Below, piece by piece: positions 1 through 7,703 of a stretch of DNA of 26,580 nucleotides. The DNA is from Streptosporangiaceae bacterium (GTDB lineage: Bacteria; Actinomycetota; Actinomycetes; Streptosporangiales; Streptosporangiaceae), in NCBI GenBank assembly GCA_025934635.1, contig JAICWX010000095.1, positions 1 through 26,580 of the forward strand. Direction: 5' to 3'. A program made the translations under genes and the position numbers. The notes under the pieces are model-generated. The model did not search any database, was not told the origin of the DNA, and saw nothing but the letters and a program-made list of their open reading frames with translations. Numbering within the stretch: the stretch's first letter is position 1; each line of letters opens with the position of its first letter.

Positions 1-1
1 C

Positions 2-97
2 ACGGGAGGCGTCCTCATCCTGGCGCTGACCGGTGCCGTCCTGTTCCTCCCTGACGTGAGGCATCTACAGCGCCGGCTGCCCGCCCCGGCCAAGTAG
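2..97 (+). CDS. C-terminal end of a membrane protein (partial, 5' cut by the window)
   Basis: An open frame enters from the left edge and ends at TAG 95-97, giving 31 visible residues. They begin with a hydrophobic stretch (GGVLILALTGAVLFL) followed by a basic, proline-rich tail (RHLQRRLPAPAK). This is how the last transmembrane helix and cytoplasmic tail of a polytopic transporter, for example of the MFS type, usually look. The family cannot be fixed from so few residues. It converges with the minus-strand ATPase gene that ends at 171, and the hairpin at 114-139 lies between them. The frame is supported by its hydrophobic composition and by the stop just before a terminator-like hairpin. Confidence 0.5.
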   Translation, partial: TGGVLILALTGAVLFLPDVRHLQRRLPAPAK

Positions 98-113
98 AGA
101 GCGGCCACCGGCA

Positions 114-139
114 GGCCGCGTCCGGACGCGGGCGCGGCC
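114..139. terminator. GC-rich hairpin between convergent genes
   Basis: GGCCGCG (114-120) pairs with CGCGGCC (133-139). Nested in it is a 16-base perfect palindrome (116-131, CCGCGTCCGGACGCGG). It lies between the plus-strand stop at 97 and the minus-strand stop at 171, so it could end transcription from both sides. There is no T-tract, as is common in actinomycete terminators. The assignment rests on position and symmetry only. Confidence 0.45.
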
Positions 140-170
140 CGAGACGACAACCGGGCAGCGGACCGTCCGG

Positions 171-3100
171 TTAGATGGCACCCTCGTCGACCGCGAGCTG
201 GATCGGCTCGGCCCGGCCCGGGCGGAACAGCAGGCCGCGGCCGAGCGGGCCCGGCCCGGCGTTGCGCGGCAGCCTGACGCCGAACAGGTCGCCGTCATCC
301 GGGGTGTCCACCGCCACCAGCACGCCGCACCGGGACTTGCGCGCGGTGGCGATGAAGCCCGAGTAGCAGCTGCTCAGGTCGCGGGTGTTGCCCGCCAGGA
401 TCAGGCCGTGGTCGGCGTCCCGGCCGGAGACGATGATCCGCTCGAGGATCTCGGAGTTGGGCGCGTTGTACAGCATCTCGGCGTCGTCGACGAGGACCAC
501 GTACCGGTCCAGCGGGTTGAGCGTCGCCCGCAGGAAATCGACGTCGATCTCCGCCCCGAGCACGGCGAGCACCCCCGGCGTGCCCTCCAGCGAGCGCAGC
601 GGGGACCGCCGCGGGGCGATCAGCAGCACCGGCGTCTGCTGGGCGAGCAGCGACCGGGCCATCGTGATGAGCGTGGTCGACCGCCCGCTGCGCGGCGGGC
701 CGGCCACCACCAGGCCCGGCCCTTCCTCGGCCACGTCGAGGCCCTGCGGCGACAGCTCGTCCCCGCCCGCGCCGGCCATCGCCCACAGCCGCGACGGCGG
801 CGCGAAGTCCGGGTCGAGCCGGTAGGTCTCGGCCACGGTGATCCGCGGCGGGAGCGCGTCGACCCGCAGCGGGCGGTGCCCCTTCGGCAGCTTCCCGTAC
901 CGCTGCCGCGCCTCCGCCGCGATCTGCCGTAGCGCGCCCACCTGCGCGAGCCCGGTCGGATCGGGGTCGAGCAGCGCGACCTGGGCTTCGAGCGGGTTCG
1001 GCTTGGCATGGAACATCAGCCGCCCGTCGGGCTGGTGCGCGGGCAGCGCGCGTTCCCTGATCTCGGCCAGCGAGCAGTCGCTGCGGTCGGTCAGCCGGAA
1101 GATCATCCGGTGCCCGAACACGGTGCCGATCTGGCCGAGCATCGCCGCCCGGTCGGTGGTGACGACGGCGCGCAGCCCGACCGCGCTGCCCTCGCGGAGC
1201 ACCTGGAGCAGGGTATCGACCAGGCGGCCCATGTCGTACTCGCCGAAGGCGGCGTAGTACCCCTCCCACCAGTCGAGCAGCAGCAGCATCCAGGGCAGCC
1301 GGTCCTCGCCCGCGGTCGCGGCCCGCTGCTCGGCGAGCCCGGCGAAGCCCTGCGCGGCGAGCAGCTGCTGGCGCCGCGCGATCTCGTTGCGGAGCTTGCT
1401 GAGCAGCCGCTCCACCCGGTCGACCTGCTCCCGGGCCACCACCGCGCCGCAGTGCGGCAGCTCGCTCACCGGCAGCAGCGCCCCGGCCCCGCAGTCGATC
1501 CCGTAGATGTGCACGTCGGCGGGGGAGGTGCGGGCGGCCACCGCCCCGGCCAGCGTGCGCAGCAGGCTGGACCGGCCGCTGCGGGCGGCGCCGGCGATCA
1601 CGGTGTGCTGGGCGGACGGGAAGTCGAGGGTGAGCGGCGCCCGGGCCTGCCGGTGCGGCAGGTCGGTGAGCCCGTAGGGGATCGGCGCGATGTCGGCGTG
1701 CCGGCCGGGTTCCGGGGCGGGCAGCTCGCCCAGCGTGACGATCTCCGGCAGCGGCTCCAGCCACGGCCGCCGCTGCTGGCCGAGGCCGGCCCTGACGTTG
1801 GCGGCGGCGATCGCGTCGACCAGCACCGACAGGTCGGTCTCCATCGTCTCGTCGTCGGCCGCGGCCCGGGCCGGGGCGGGCATGGCCCGGCCCAGGCCGC
1901 GCCAGGGGACCGGGACGATCTGGGCGGTGGCCGTGACCGGCCCGCTGCCGGGGCGGCGGCCGCCGATGCGAGCCGACTGGACGGCCATCAGGTTCGACGC
2001 GCCGGACCGCACGTAGCACCGGCCGGGGGTGGACTTCGCGATGCGGGCCGAGTCCGGCGCGTCGATGACGTCGGCCGACTCGTCGGTGCTGGTGACCCGC
2101 AGCGCGATCCGCAGGTTGGTGTTGGCCCGGATGTCCGCGCTGACCACGCCGGCCGGGCGCTGCGTGGCCAGCAGCAGGTGGACGCCGAGGGAGCGGCCGC
2201 GGCGGGCGATGTCGATGAGCCCGTTGACGAAGTCGGGCAGCTCCGCGACCATGGCCGCGAACTCGTCGATGATCAGCACCAGCCGGGGCATCGGCTCCAG
2301 GTTCAGCTCGGGCCGCAGCCGCTTGGTGTCCCAGTAGTCCTCGATGTCCTTGGCCCCCGAGTGCAGCAGCATCTCCTCGCGCCGCTTGAGCTCGGCGCCG
2401 AGCGAGTCGAGCGCGCGCACGGTCAGGTGGCCGTCGAGGTCGCTGACCATGCCGACGGTGTGCGGCAGCCGGGCGCAGTCCTTGAACGCGCTGCCGCCCT
2501 TGTAGTCGATGAGGACGAACGTCATCGCGTCGGGCCGGTTGGCCACGCAGAGCACCGCGATGATCGTCTGCAGCAGCTCGGACTTGCCGGCGCCGGTGGT
2601 GCCCGCCACCAGGCCGTGCGGGCCGTCCGCCGACAGGTCCAGGATGAACGGCCCGTCAGCGCTGATGCCGATCGGCACCTTGGTCGTCCGGCCGCGCTTG
2701 TTCCAGGCCATCAGCACCAGCTCGGGGGACGGGTCCGGCATGCGGATCAGGTCGAGCAGCCGGGCCGAGTCCGGGATCGCGGCGTCGGCGTCGTCCCGGC
2801 TGACGTCGCGAACCGGCGCGAGCGCCCGGGCCACCCGGTCGGCCCAGCCGACCGAGACCTGGTCGGCCAGCATGGCCGGGCCACCCTGGCCGAACGGCCC
2901 GCCGTGCCCCCGGATCAGGAACGGCCGCACCGGCGACGGCGCGGCGCCGTGCGAGGCCACCGACCAGCCGCCCGGGCCGACCCGCACGCCGTGGTGGTTG
3001 CCGTTCCCCTCCCCGGGGATGTCCCAGGACAGCACCGCGGCGCATTCCTCCGGCAGCACCCGCGCCGCCTCGTCGATGCAGACCGCGTAGACGCCGGTCC

Positions 3101-4733
3101 GCCGGGCGTTGGCGAGCAGCTGCGGCATGCCGGGGATCCGGCGCAGCTGCCGCGCCCCGTCCAGCACGACGATGATCTTCGGTCCCAGGTCGCTGCTCGC
3201 CACCGCGTCGGCCGCGGTTCCGCCGCCGAGGCCCGACTCCTGGCCGGCCGGGATTCGCGCCAGCCGCGCGGTGGCCTCGGCGACCAGCTCGGTCACCCGC
3301 TTGGCGGCCGAGTCCGGGTCGGCGCCGACGAGCGCGATGCAGTCCTCGCCGCCGCGCGGCGCGCAGTGCGGCAGCCAGCGCACCCAGTTCCAGTGCTGGC
3401 CCGCGGCCGGATCGGCGACCAGCACGACGATGGACAGGTCGCGCGGGCTGTGCAGCACCGCCGCCTGGGCGACCATCCACCGGGCCAGCGCCCGGGACGC
3501 GTCCACCGGCCCGGCCAGGCCGACCACGCCCAGCTTGGCCAGCGACATCGAGACGGGCACGCAGAACGACGTCGGCACGGCGGGCGGCTTGGCGTCCTTG
3601 GCCGCCGGGACCAGCTGGATCATGGCGGGCCCGTCGAACAGGCCGACCCGCATCCGCAGCGCGTCGGGATCGTCGGCACGGCGCTCCCACAGCCGCCGCC
3701 GGGGCCCGGTCGCGGTGAGCAGGACCTGCGCCGGGTCCATGGCGTCCTCGCGGCGCCTCTTTTCGTCGGCCGTCTTGGCCTGCTCCAGCTTGGTCTCCGC
3801 CTCGGCCAGCTGGGCGGCGTACGCGCGCGCCTTGCGGCGCTGCGACCCGCCCCGCTGCTTGGAGCCGCCGAGCCAGTTGGCCGCCATCATGAGCGGGAAC
3901 ATCAGCATGAACAGCGAGTACAGCCACTGCCGGGTGACGTACACCATGACGCCGCCCATGACCATCGGGATCAGGGCGGACATCAGCATCGTCATGCCGT
4001 TGCTGTGGCCCTTCTTCGGCTCGGCCGGGATCACGATCTTGACCGGCGCCAGGTCCGGGCGGAACCGGGGCGGCCGGTGGTAGGCCAGGCCGCTGCCGGC
4101 CGGCGACAGGTGCGCGTCCGGGGCCTCGGGCCGCATCAGCTGCAGCACCGTGGTGGAGACCCGCAGCACCCCGCCGAACGGCCAGGCGCACGCCTGGGTC
4201 ACCGGCTTCCCGTCCAGCAGCACTCCCGGCCCGGCCGGGTCCAGCGAGGGCACGCTCAGCCCCCACGCCACGGTGACCGTGGCCGCGTGCGCGGGCACCC
4301 CGGGCGAGGCCAGCCGCACCTGGCAGCCGGGCCCGGAGCCGAGCGTGGTGACACCGGGCCCGAGCCGGTGCACCGTGCCGGCGTCGGGGCCGCCGATGAC
4401 CCGGAGTTCGGCGACGCCGCCCGGCTCGGCCAGCGAGGTCGCCGACGAGGCGCCCTCCAGCGTGGTGACCACGGCCCCGTCTCGCAGCGCGCGGGCGGCC
4501 GGGGTATCCGGCGGAACCTGCTGGCCGCCGGCCCACAGCACGGGCCCGCGCGCGGCCAGCCTGGCGCCCGCCGCGGCGGCGCTCGGGAGCATGGTGACCG
4601 AGGCCAGGTGCTCTTTCGGCACGAACGTCTCGGCCAGCGCCTCGGCCACCTGCCCGGCGGTCGCGCCATCGTCGCCGCTGACGATCACGTCCGCGGGCCC
4701 CCGTGGCGTCAGAGCGGTCAGCGCAATCCGCAT
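171..4733 (-). CDS. FHA/FtsK-SpoIIIE secretion ATPase, EssC/EccC-like
   Basis: This 1520-residue protein looks like the motor of a type VII-like secretion system. The N-terminus (about 1-95) is compatible with a ubiquitin-like or first FHA-like fold, and residues about 105-205 look FHA-like. Two hydrophobic helices (about 246-289) and a charged coiled-coil-like stretch follow. A degenerate ATPase-like domain (about 340-560) precedes three FtsK-type modules. Module 1 has an intact P-loop GTTGAGKSE (about 710-718), Walker B LVLIIDEF (about 815-823) and a downstream arginine-rich segment as in EccC. Modules 2 (GAARSGRSS, about 1051) and 3 (GPPRSGRST, about 1348) carry Arg where the P-loop Lys should be. 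Order and length match EssC/YukBA better than DNA translocase FtsK, whose gamma domain is absent. The ATG at 4733 has a purine-rich SD (AGGGGAG) 4 bases upstream. It is divergent from the Tad operon, and no other type VII genes are in the window. Confidence 0.9.
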   Translation of the reverse strand: MRIALTALTPRGPADVIVSGDDGATAGQVAEALAETFVPKEHLASVTMLPSAAAAGARLAARGPVLWAGGQQVPPDTPAARALRDGAVVTTLEGASSATSLAEPGGVAELRVIGGPDAGTVHRLGPGVTTLGSGPGCQVRLASPGVPAHAATVTVAWGLSVPSLDPAGPGVLLDGKPVTQACAWPFGGVLRVSTTVLQLMRPEAPDAHLSPAGSGLAYHRPPRFRPDLAPVKIVIPAEPKKGHSNGMTMLMSALIPMVMGGVMVYVTRQWLYSLFMLMFPLMMAANWLGGSKQRGGSQRRKARAYAAQLAEAETKLEQAKTADEKRRREDAMDPAQVLLTATGPRRRLWERRADDPDALRMRVGLFDGPAMIQLVPAAKDAKPPAVPTSFCVPVSMSLAKLGVVGLAGPVDASRALARWMVAQAAVLHSPRDLSIVVLVADPAAGQHWNWVRWLPHCAPRGGEDCIALVGADPDSAAKRVTELVAEATARLARIPAGQESGLGGGTAADAVASSDLGPKIIVVLDGARQLRRIPGMPQLLANARRTGVYAVCIDEAARVLPEECAAVLSWDIPGEGNGNHHGVRVGPGGWSVASHGAAPSPVRPFLIRGHGGPFGQGGPAMLADQVSVGWADRVARALAPVRDVSRDDADAAIPDSARLLDLIRMPDPSPELVLMAWNKRGRTTKVPIGISADGPFILDLSADGPHGLVAGTTGAGKSELLQTIIAVLCVANRPDAMTFVLIDYKGGSAFKDCARLPHTVGMVSDLDGHLTVRALDSLGAELKRREEMLLHSGAKDIEDYWDTKRLRPELNLEPMPRLVLIIDEFAAMVAELPDFVNGLIDIARRGRSLGVHLLLATQRPAGVVSADIRANTNLRIALRVTSTDESADVIDAPDSARIAKSTPGRCYVRSGASNLMAVQSARIGGRRPGSGPVTATAQIVPVPWRGLGRAMPAPARAAADDETMETDLSVLVDAIAAANVRAGLGQQRRPWLEPLPEIVTLGELPAPEPGRHADIAPIPYGLTDLPHRQARAPLTLDFPSAQHTVIAGAARSGRSSLLRTLAGAVAARTSPADVHIYGIDCGAGALLPVSELPHCGAVVAREQVDRVERLLSKLRNEIARRQQLLAAQGFAGLAEQRAATAGEDRLPWMLLLLDWWEGYYAAFGEYDMGRLVDTLLQVLREGSAVGLRAVVTTDRAAMLGQIGTVFGHRMIFRLTDRSDCSLAEIRERALPAHQPDGRLMFHAKPNPLEAQVALLDPDPTGLAQVGALRQIAAEARQRYGKLPKGHRPLRVDALPPRITVAETYRLDPDFAPPSRLWAMAGAGGDELSPQGLDVAEEGPGLVVAGPPRSGRSTTLITMARSLLAQQTPVLLIAPRRSPLRSLEGTPGVLAVLGAEIDVDFLRATLNPLDRYVVLVDDAEMLYNAPNSEILERIIVSGRDADHGLILAGNTRDLSSCYSGFIATARKSRCGVLVAVDTPDDGDLFGVRLPRNAGPGPLGRGLLFRPGRAEPIQLAVDEGAI

Positions 4734-5283
4734 CAGGCTCCCCTGCTAGTCCCGCTCGCTCTGCTAGCCCCGCTCGCTCTGCTAGCCCCGCTCGCCTCCG
4801 GCGCCTTGGAGCCGGCTCCTTCCCTCGTCGTTCGTCGCAAGCTCCTCACTCCTCAGTCCAGTCGCCGGCGGCGCCTTTGGCTCGCGGGAGGGACGCCAGC
4901 GCAGACGCTGGCGAGGGCACGATCGCGGCATCCCCGGTACGTTCCGCCGCAAGTGCCGCTATGTTATCCAATTTCGCCTTCCGCCTCCGGGAGTATGGCC
5001 TGTCTGGGACCATAGGGCCGCGGATGATCTTGCTGCGGCCTGCGCGATGTCCGCGGTTCGACCACGATGAGCGGTTGGTCGGATTTGTCTGCTACTCAGG
5101 GTCGTCGCACGAGTTAAGACAGGTCATCTCTGATTACGGTTTTTTTATATGTGGGGTATGGGGCGGTGTTGTCACGATATGTTCGGGCGGACGGTTGGGG
5201 GCGACCTAGCAGCGACATAGCGTGCCCGTTTATCGAGGTGACACGGTGACACGGGGCCGCGCAGTACGGGAGACCGTGATCAC
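4734..5283. promoter_or_regulatory. 550-base divergent intergenic region, no gene seen
   Basis: This region separates the minus-strand EssC-like gene from the plus-strand Tad operon and should hold both promoters. Visible elements are the 18-bp triplicate repeat (4745-4798), a perfect palindrome GGAGCCGGCTCC (4808-4819), and a hairpin with 8-bp arms and a 4-base loop (CGCCAGCG 4894-4901, CGCTGGCG 4906-4913). There is also a markedly AT-richer stretch (about 5080-5240) with a T7 run near 5140, and a direct 8-bp duplication GGTGACAC (5237-5244, 5245-5252) about 30 bases before the first Tad start. No convincing -35/-10 pair could be chosen for either direction. A 75-codon minus-strand frame (5114-5341) was judged not to be a gene. 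Confidence 0.5.
4745..4798. repeat. 18-bp tandem repeat, three copies
   Basis: The units are 4745-4762, 4763-4780 and 4781-4798, with consensus GCTAGCCCCGCTCGCTCT. Unit 1 differs at one base (T for C at position 6) and unit 3 at the last bases (CCTC for CTCT). The array ends just upstream of the ribosome binding site of the EssC-like gene, so it lies in that gene's 5' leader. Length variation between strains is likely. Confidence 0.8.
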
Positions 5284-6018
5284 ATGGTGAGCGACAGGGG
5301 CACGCTATCGCGCGGCGCGGTGGCCGATCAGCAGGGTTCATGGGCGGAGCCGACCGCTCCCGGCGGACGCCGGATGCCGAGCGCGCCGCGCGAGCGCAAG
5401 CCAGCCCTGGCGGCGCTGGCCGTCCTGCTCGTCGCCCTGGGCGCCGTCGCGGCCGGGTACCTGGTCATCAGCGCCGGGCACCGGGTGGGCGCCGTGGAGA
5501 TCACCGCCGAAGTGGGCCAGGGCCAGCAGATCCCGGCCTCGGCCATCAAGGAAGTCCAGATCAACGCCGACAGCGACGTGCACTACGTGGCGTGGCAGTT
5601 CGCGAACCGGGTGACCGGCGTCTTCGCCAAGGTCCAGATACCGGCCGGGACCCTGCTCACGCCGGAGATGACCGCGTCCACCAGCAACCTCACCGCGGGC
5701 AAGGTCGAGGTCGGCCTGTCCCTCAAGCCCGGCCAGGCCCCCACCAACTTGCTGATCGGCCAGACCGTGCAGGCCTTCCCGGTCGGCAACGGCAGCGGCT
5801 GCGCGGGCGGCGCCAACGGGACCGGCACCGGGACCGCCGCCGCCACCCCCGGCGAGTCCATCACCACCGGCACGATCGTCAGCGTGACCGGCAGCACCGC
5901 GGTGAACGGCAGCAACGCCGCGGTCACGGTCGCCGTCCCGGCGACGGACGCGGGCGTCCTGGCCTGCTACGCCTCGGCCGGGGACGTGGCCATCGCGCTG
6001 ACCCCCGGGTCGGGGTGA
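5284..6018 (+). CDS. SAF-domain protein, CpaB/RcpC-like Flp pilus assembly protein
   Basis: The protein has 244 residues: a short charged cytoplasmic N-terminus, one membrane anchor (about 41-63), then an extracytoplasmic SAF-like domain (about 68-135) with the pattern QIPASAIKEV ... IPAGTLLTPEM typical of CpaB/RcpC proteins. The rest is a Gly/Thr/Ala-rich region that includes an acid-poor loop and ends in a beta-rich segment. CpaB/RcpC proteins belong to Tad pilus systems. In Gram-negatives they sit near the secretin, whereas in this outer-membrane-less lineage the role is probably at the outer face of the membrane or in the wall. It is the first gene of the operon and its stop lies 2 bases before the next ATG. 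The chosen ATG follows a GGGAG 11 bases upstream, which is slightly far, so an in-frame GTG three bases later is also possible. Confidence 0.8.
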   Translation: MVSDRGTLSRGAVADQQGSWAEPTAPGGRRMPSAPRERKPALAALAVLLVALGAVAAGYLVISAGHRVGAVEITAEVGQGQQIPASAIKEVQINADSDVHYVAWQFANRVTGVFAKVQIPAGTLLTPEMTASTSNLTAGKVEVGLSLKPGQAPTNLLIGQTVQAFPVGNGSGCAGGANGTGTGTAAATPGESITTGTIVSVTGSTAVNGSNAAVTVAVPATDAGVLACYASAGDVAIALTPGSG

Positions 6019-6020
6019 GC

Positions 6021-7697
6021 ATGGCGCTGATCGCTATCGCGTCCGACAAGGGAGCGCCAGGTGTCACGACGGCGGCACTGGCGCTCGCCGCTGTGTGGCC
6101 GCGCCCGGTCCTGCTGGCCGAGTGCGACCAGGCCGGCGGGGACCTCGTCTACCGGTTCCCGGCGGCCGGCGGCGGCCGCCTCGACCCCCGGCGCGGAGTG
6201 CTCAGCCTGGCCGTCGTCGCCCGCCGCGGCATGCAGCCGCAGCAGGTCTGGGAGCACGTGCAGAAGCTGCACGGCGGCCTCGACGTGCTGGCCGGCGTGA
6301 CCAACGCCGAGCAGGGCGCCGGGCTGAGCCTGCTCTGGGGCCCGATCGGCAAGGCGCTGGCCGGCCTGCCGCAGGCGGACGTGATCGCCGACTGCGGGCG
6401 GCTCGGCGCCGACGGCCCGCTCTACGACCTGCTGATCGAGGCGACCACGGTCGTCCTGGTCAGCAGGGTGCACGTGGCCGACGTGATCCGGCTGCGCGAT
6501 CGCGCCGCCGCGTTCGCGGCCGCGGCCCAGAACCGGGGCCGGCGCGGCTTCGGGGTCGGCGTCGTGGTGGTCGCCGAGCACAAGAAGTTCCGCGCCGCGC
6601 TCGGCGAGGTCCAGCACGTGCTCGGCCAGGCCAATGCCCCGGCCACCGTCCTCGGCGGCATCGCCCACGACGCCAAGGGCGCCGACCTGCTCAGCGGCGA
6701 GTGGGGCGGCAACCTGGACCGCACCATGCTGATCAAGACCGCCCGCGAGGTGGCCCAGCAGCTGGCCCAGGGCCTGCCCCCCATCGGCGACCCGGCCGCG
6801 ACCCCGGCCTACCCGGACGCATCGGCCCCCGGCTACCCCGGCCCGGCCGGTCCCGCCTACCCGGCCGGAGCCCACGCGGGCCCGCCCAGCGGTGCGCCGG
6901 CCAGCCAGCCGCCCGCCGGCCGGCGGCACGCCGCGCCGCCGCCCGCGCCGGCGCCGGCCGACTCCCGCCCCGCGGCCGCCTTCGGCCGTACCCAGCCGGC
7001 GGCCACCTTCAGCGGCCCGCAGCCCGCACTCAACGGCCCGCAGTCCTCGGCCGCCTTCAACAGCCCCGCGCCGCCGACGGGGGCGTTCGACGGTTCACCG
7101 CCGGCCGCGGCGTTTCCCGCCACGCAGTTCAGCGGTCCGCCGCCCGGCCCGGGCGGGCCGCGCCCGATGCCGCCGGGACCGTGGCAAGCGGACCCGGAGC
7201 CCGCCCGCTCGCACCCGGGCCAGCCCGAACCAGCGCGCCCGGATCTGGCCGCGGTCACCCTATCGGCGCCGGCCTTCTCCGCGCCTGCCCCGTCGGCGCC
7301 CGCCTCCGCACCGACGATCTCGCCGAACGCCCCGCGCACCACGTTCAGCCGCGTCCCGGGTAACCGATCCGGCCGGCACCAGGCCGACACCCAGCCCGGC
7401 CCCGCCCAGCCCGGCCTCGCCCAGCCCAGCCTCGCCCAGGTCAGCCCAGCTCAGGCCGGCGGCCCGGACCAGTCCCAGGTCCCAGCAGTGGCTACGCAGC
7501 CCAGCCCGCACGCCCGGCACGCCGCCCCGCCCGGAGACCGGCCCGGGAACGGCCCGGCCTTCTCCCGGGCGCCGATGCCGCCGCTCGCCCCCCCGATCGG
7601 CCCGGCCGATCTCGAGGGCCGGGAGAACGCCGAGGAATCCGCCTGGGGCAGCGCCCCGTGGCAGCGGCCGGGCCCGAGCCGGCCCGGCGGGGAGTGA
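6021..7697 (+). CDS. TadZ/CpaE-like ParA/MinD-fold protein with long proline-rich tail
   Basis: This 558-residue protein occupies the TadZ/CpaE position before tadA. The first 255 residues have a ParA/MinD order: MALIAIASDKGAPGVTTAAL as the P-loop region, then a second acidic strand (LLAECDQAGGDL), a Walker B-like strand (VIADCGRLGADGPL), and later strands VVLVSR and GVGVVVV. The deviant Walker A reads KGAPGVTT: the first, signature Lys is kept, but the P-loop Lys before TT is Val (GTC), so nucleotide hydrolysis is doubtful. Residues about 256-558 are Pro/Ala/Gln/Ser-rich and probably disordered. TadZ proteins are known to place Tad machinery at the pole and often have atypical nucleotide sites. 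The ATG at 6021 is chosen; a GTG at 6015 overlapping the previous stop is the alternative. Confidence 0.8.
   Translation: MALIAIASDKGAPGVTTAALALAAVWPRPVLLAECDQAGGDLVYRFPAAGGGRLDPRRGVLSLAVVARRGMQPQQVWEHVQKLHGGLDVLAGVTNAEQGAGLSLLWGPIGKALAGLPQADVIADCGRLGADGPLYDLLIEATTVVLVSRVHVADVIRLRDRAAAFAAAAQNRGRRGFGVGVVVVAEHKKFRAALGEVQHVLGQANAPATVLGGIAHDAKGADLLSGEWGGNLDRTMLIKTAREVAQQLAQGLPPIGDPAATPAYPDASAPGYPGPAGPAYPAGAHAGPPSGAPASQPPAGRRHAAPPPAPAPADSRPAAAFGRTQPAATFSGPQPALNGPQSSAAFNSPAPPTGAFDGSPPAAAFPATQFSGPPPGPGGPRPMPPGPWQADPEPARSHPGQPEPARPDLAAVTLSAPAFSAPAPSAPASAPTISPNAPRTTFSRVPGNRSGRHQADTQPGPAQPGLAQPSLAQVSPAQAGGPDQSQVPAVATQPSPHARHAAPPGDRPGNGPAFSRAPMPPLAPPIGPADLEGRENAEESAWGSAPWQRPGPSRPGGE
7392..7451 (+). repeat. 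15-bp repeat in the proline-rich tail of the TadZ-like gene
   Basis: Four 15-base units (7392-7406, 7407-7421, 7422-7436, 7437-7451) encode the pentapeptides QPGPA, QPGLA, QPSLA and QVSPA. The first three are nearly identical at DNA level and the fourth has diverged. It is an in-frame minisatellite whose copy number could change without breaking the reading frame. Confidence 0.75.
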
Positions 7698-7703
7698 GGC
7701 GCG

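Noticed and set aside
171..4733. Chromosomal DNA translocase FtsK
   Set aside because: It has FHA-like N-terminal domains, only two helices, three ATPase modules and no gamma winged helix, so an EssC/EccC-type protein fits better.
4745..4798. Three 18-bp repeats as a possible CRISPR
   Set aside because: The units are contiguous without spacers, and no cas genes are near.
4894..4913. 8-bp hairpin as a terminator
   Set aside because: It lies upstream of both divergent genes and not after a stop codon, and it has no T-run. It is noted only as leader structure.
1008..5015. Very long open frame on the plus strand opposite the EssC-like gene
   Set aside because: Its product is a low-complexity mix of R, G, H, P and Q, with no motif. 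Antisense open frames are expected where third positions are almost always G or C, and the minus-strand protein has clear domains.
5140..5160. T7 run with TATATG as a promoter for the Tad operon
   Set aside because: No -35 hexamer at acceptable spacing, so no promoter was called.
5114..5341. 75-codon minus-strand frame in the divergent region
   Set aside because: No ribosome binding site, overlaps the start of the CpaB-like gene, and has no recognisable sequence.
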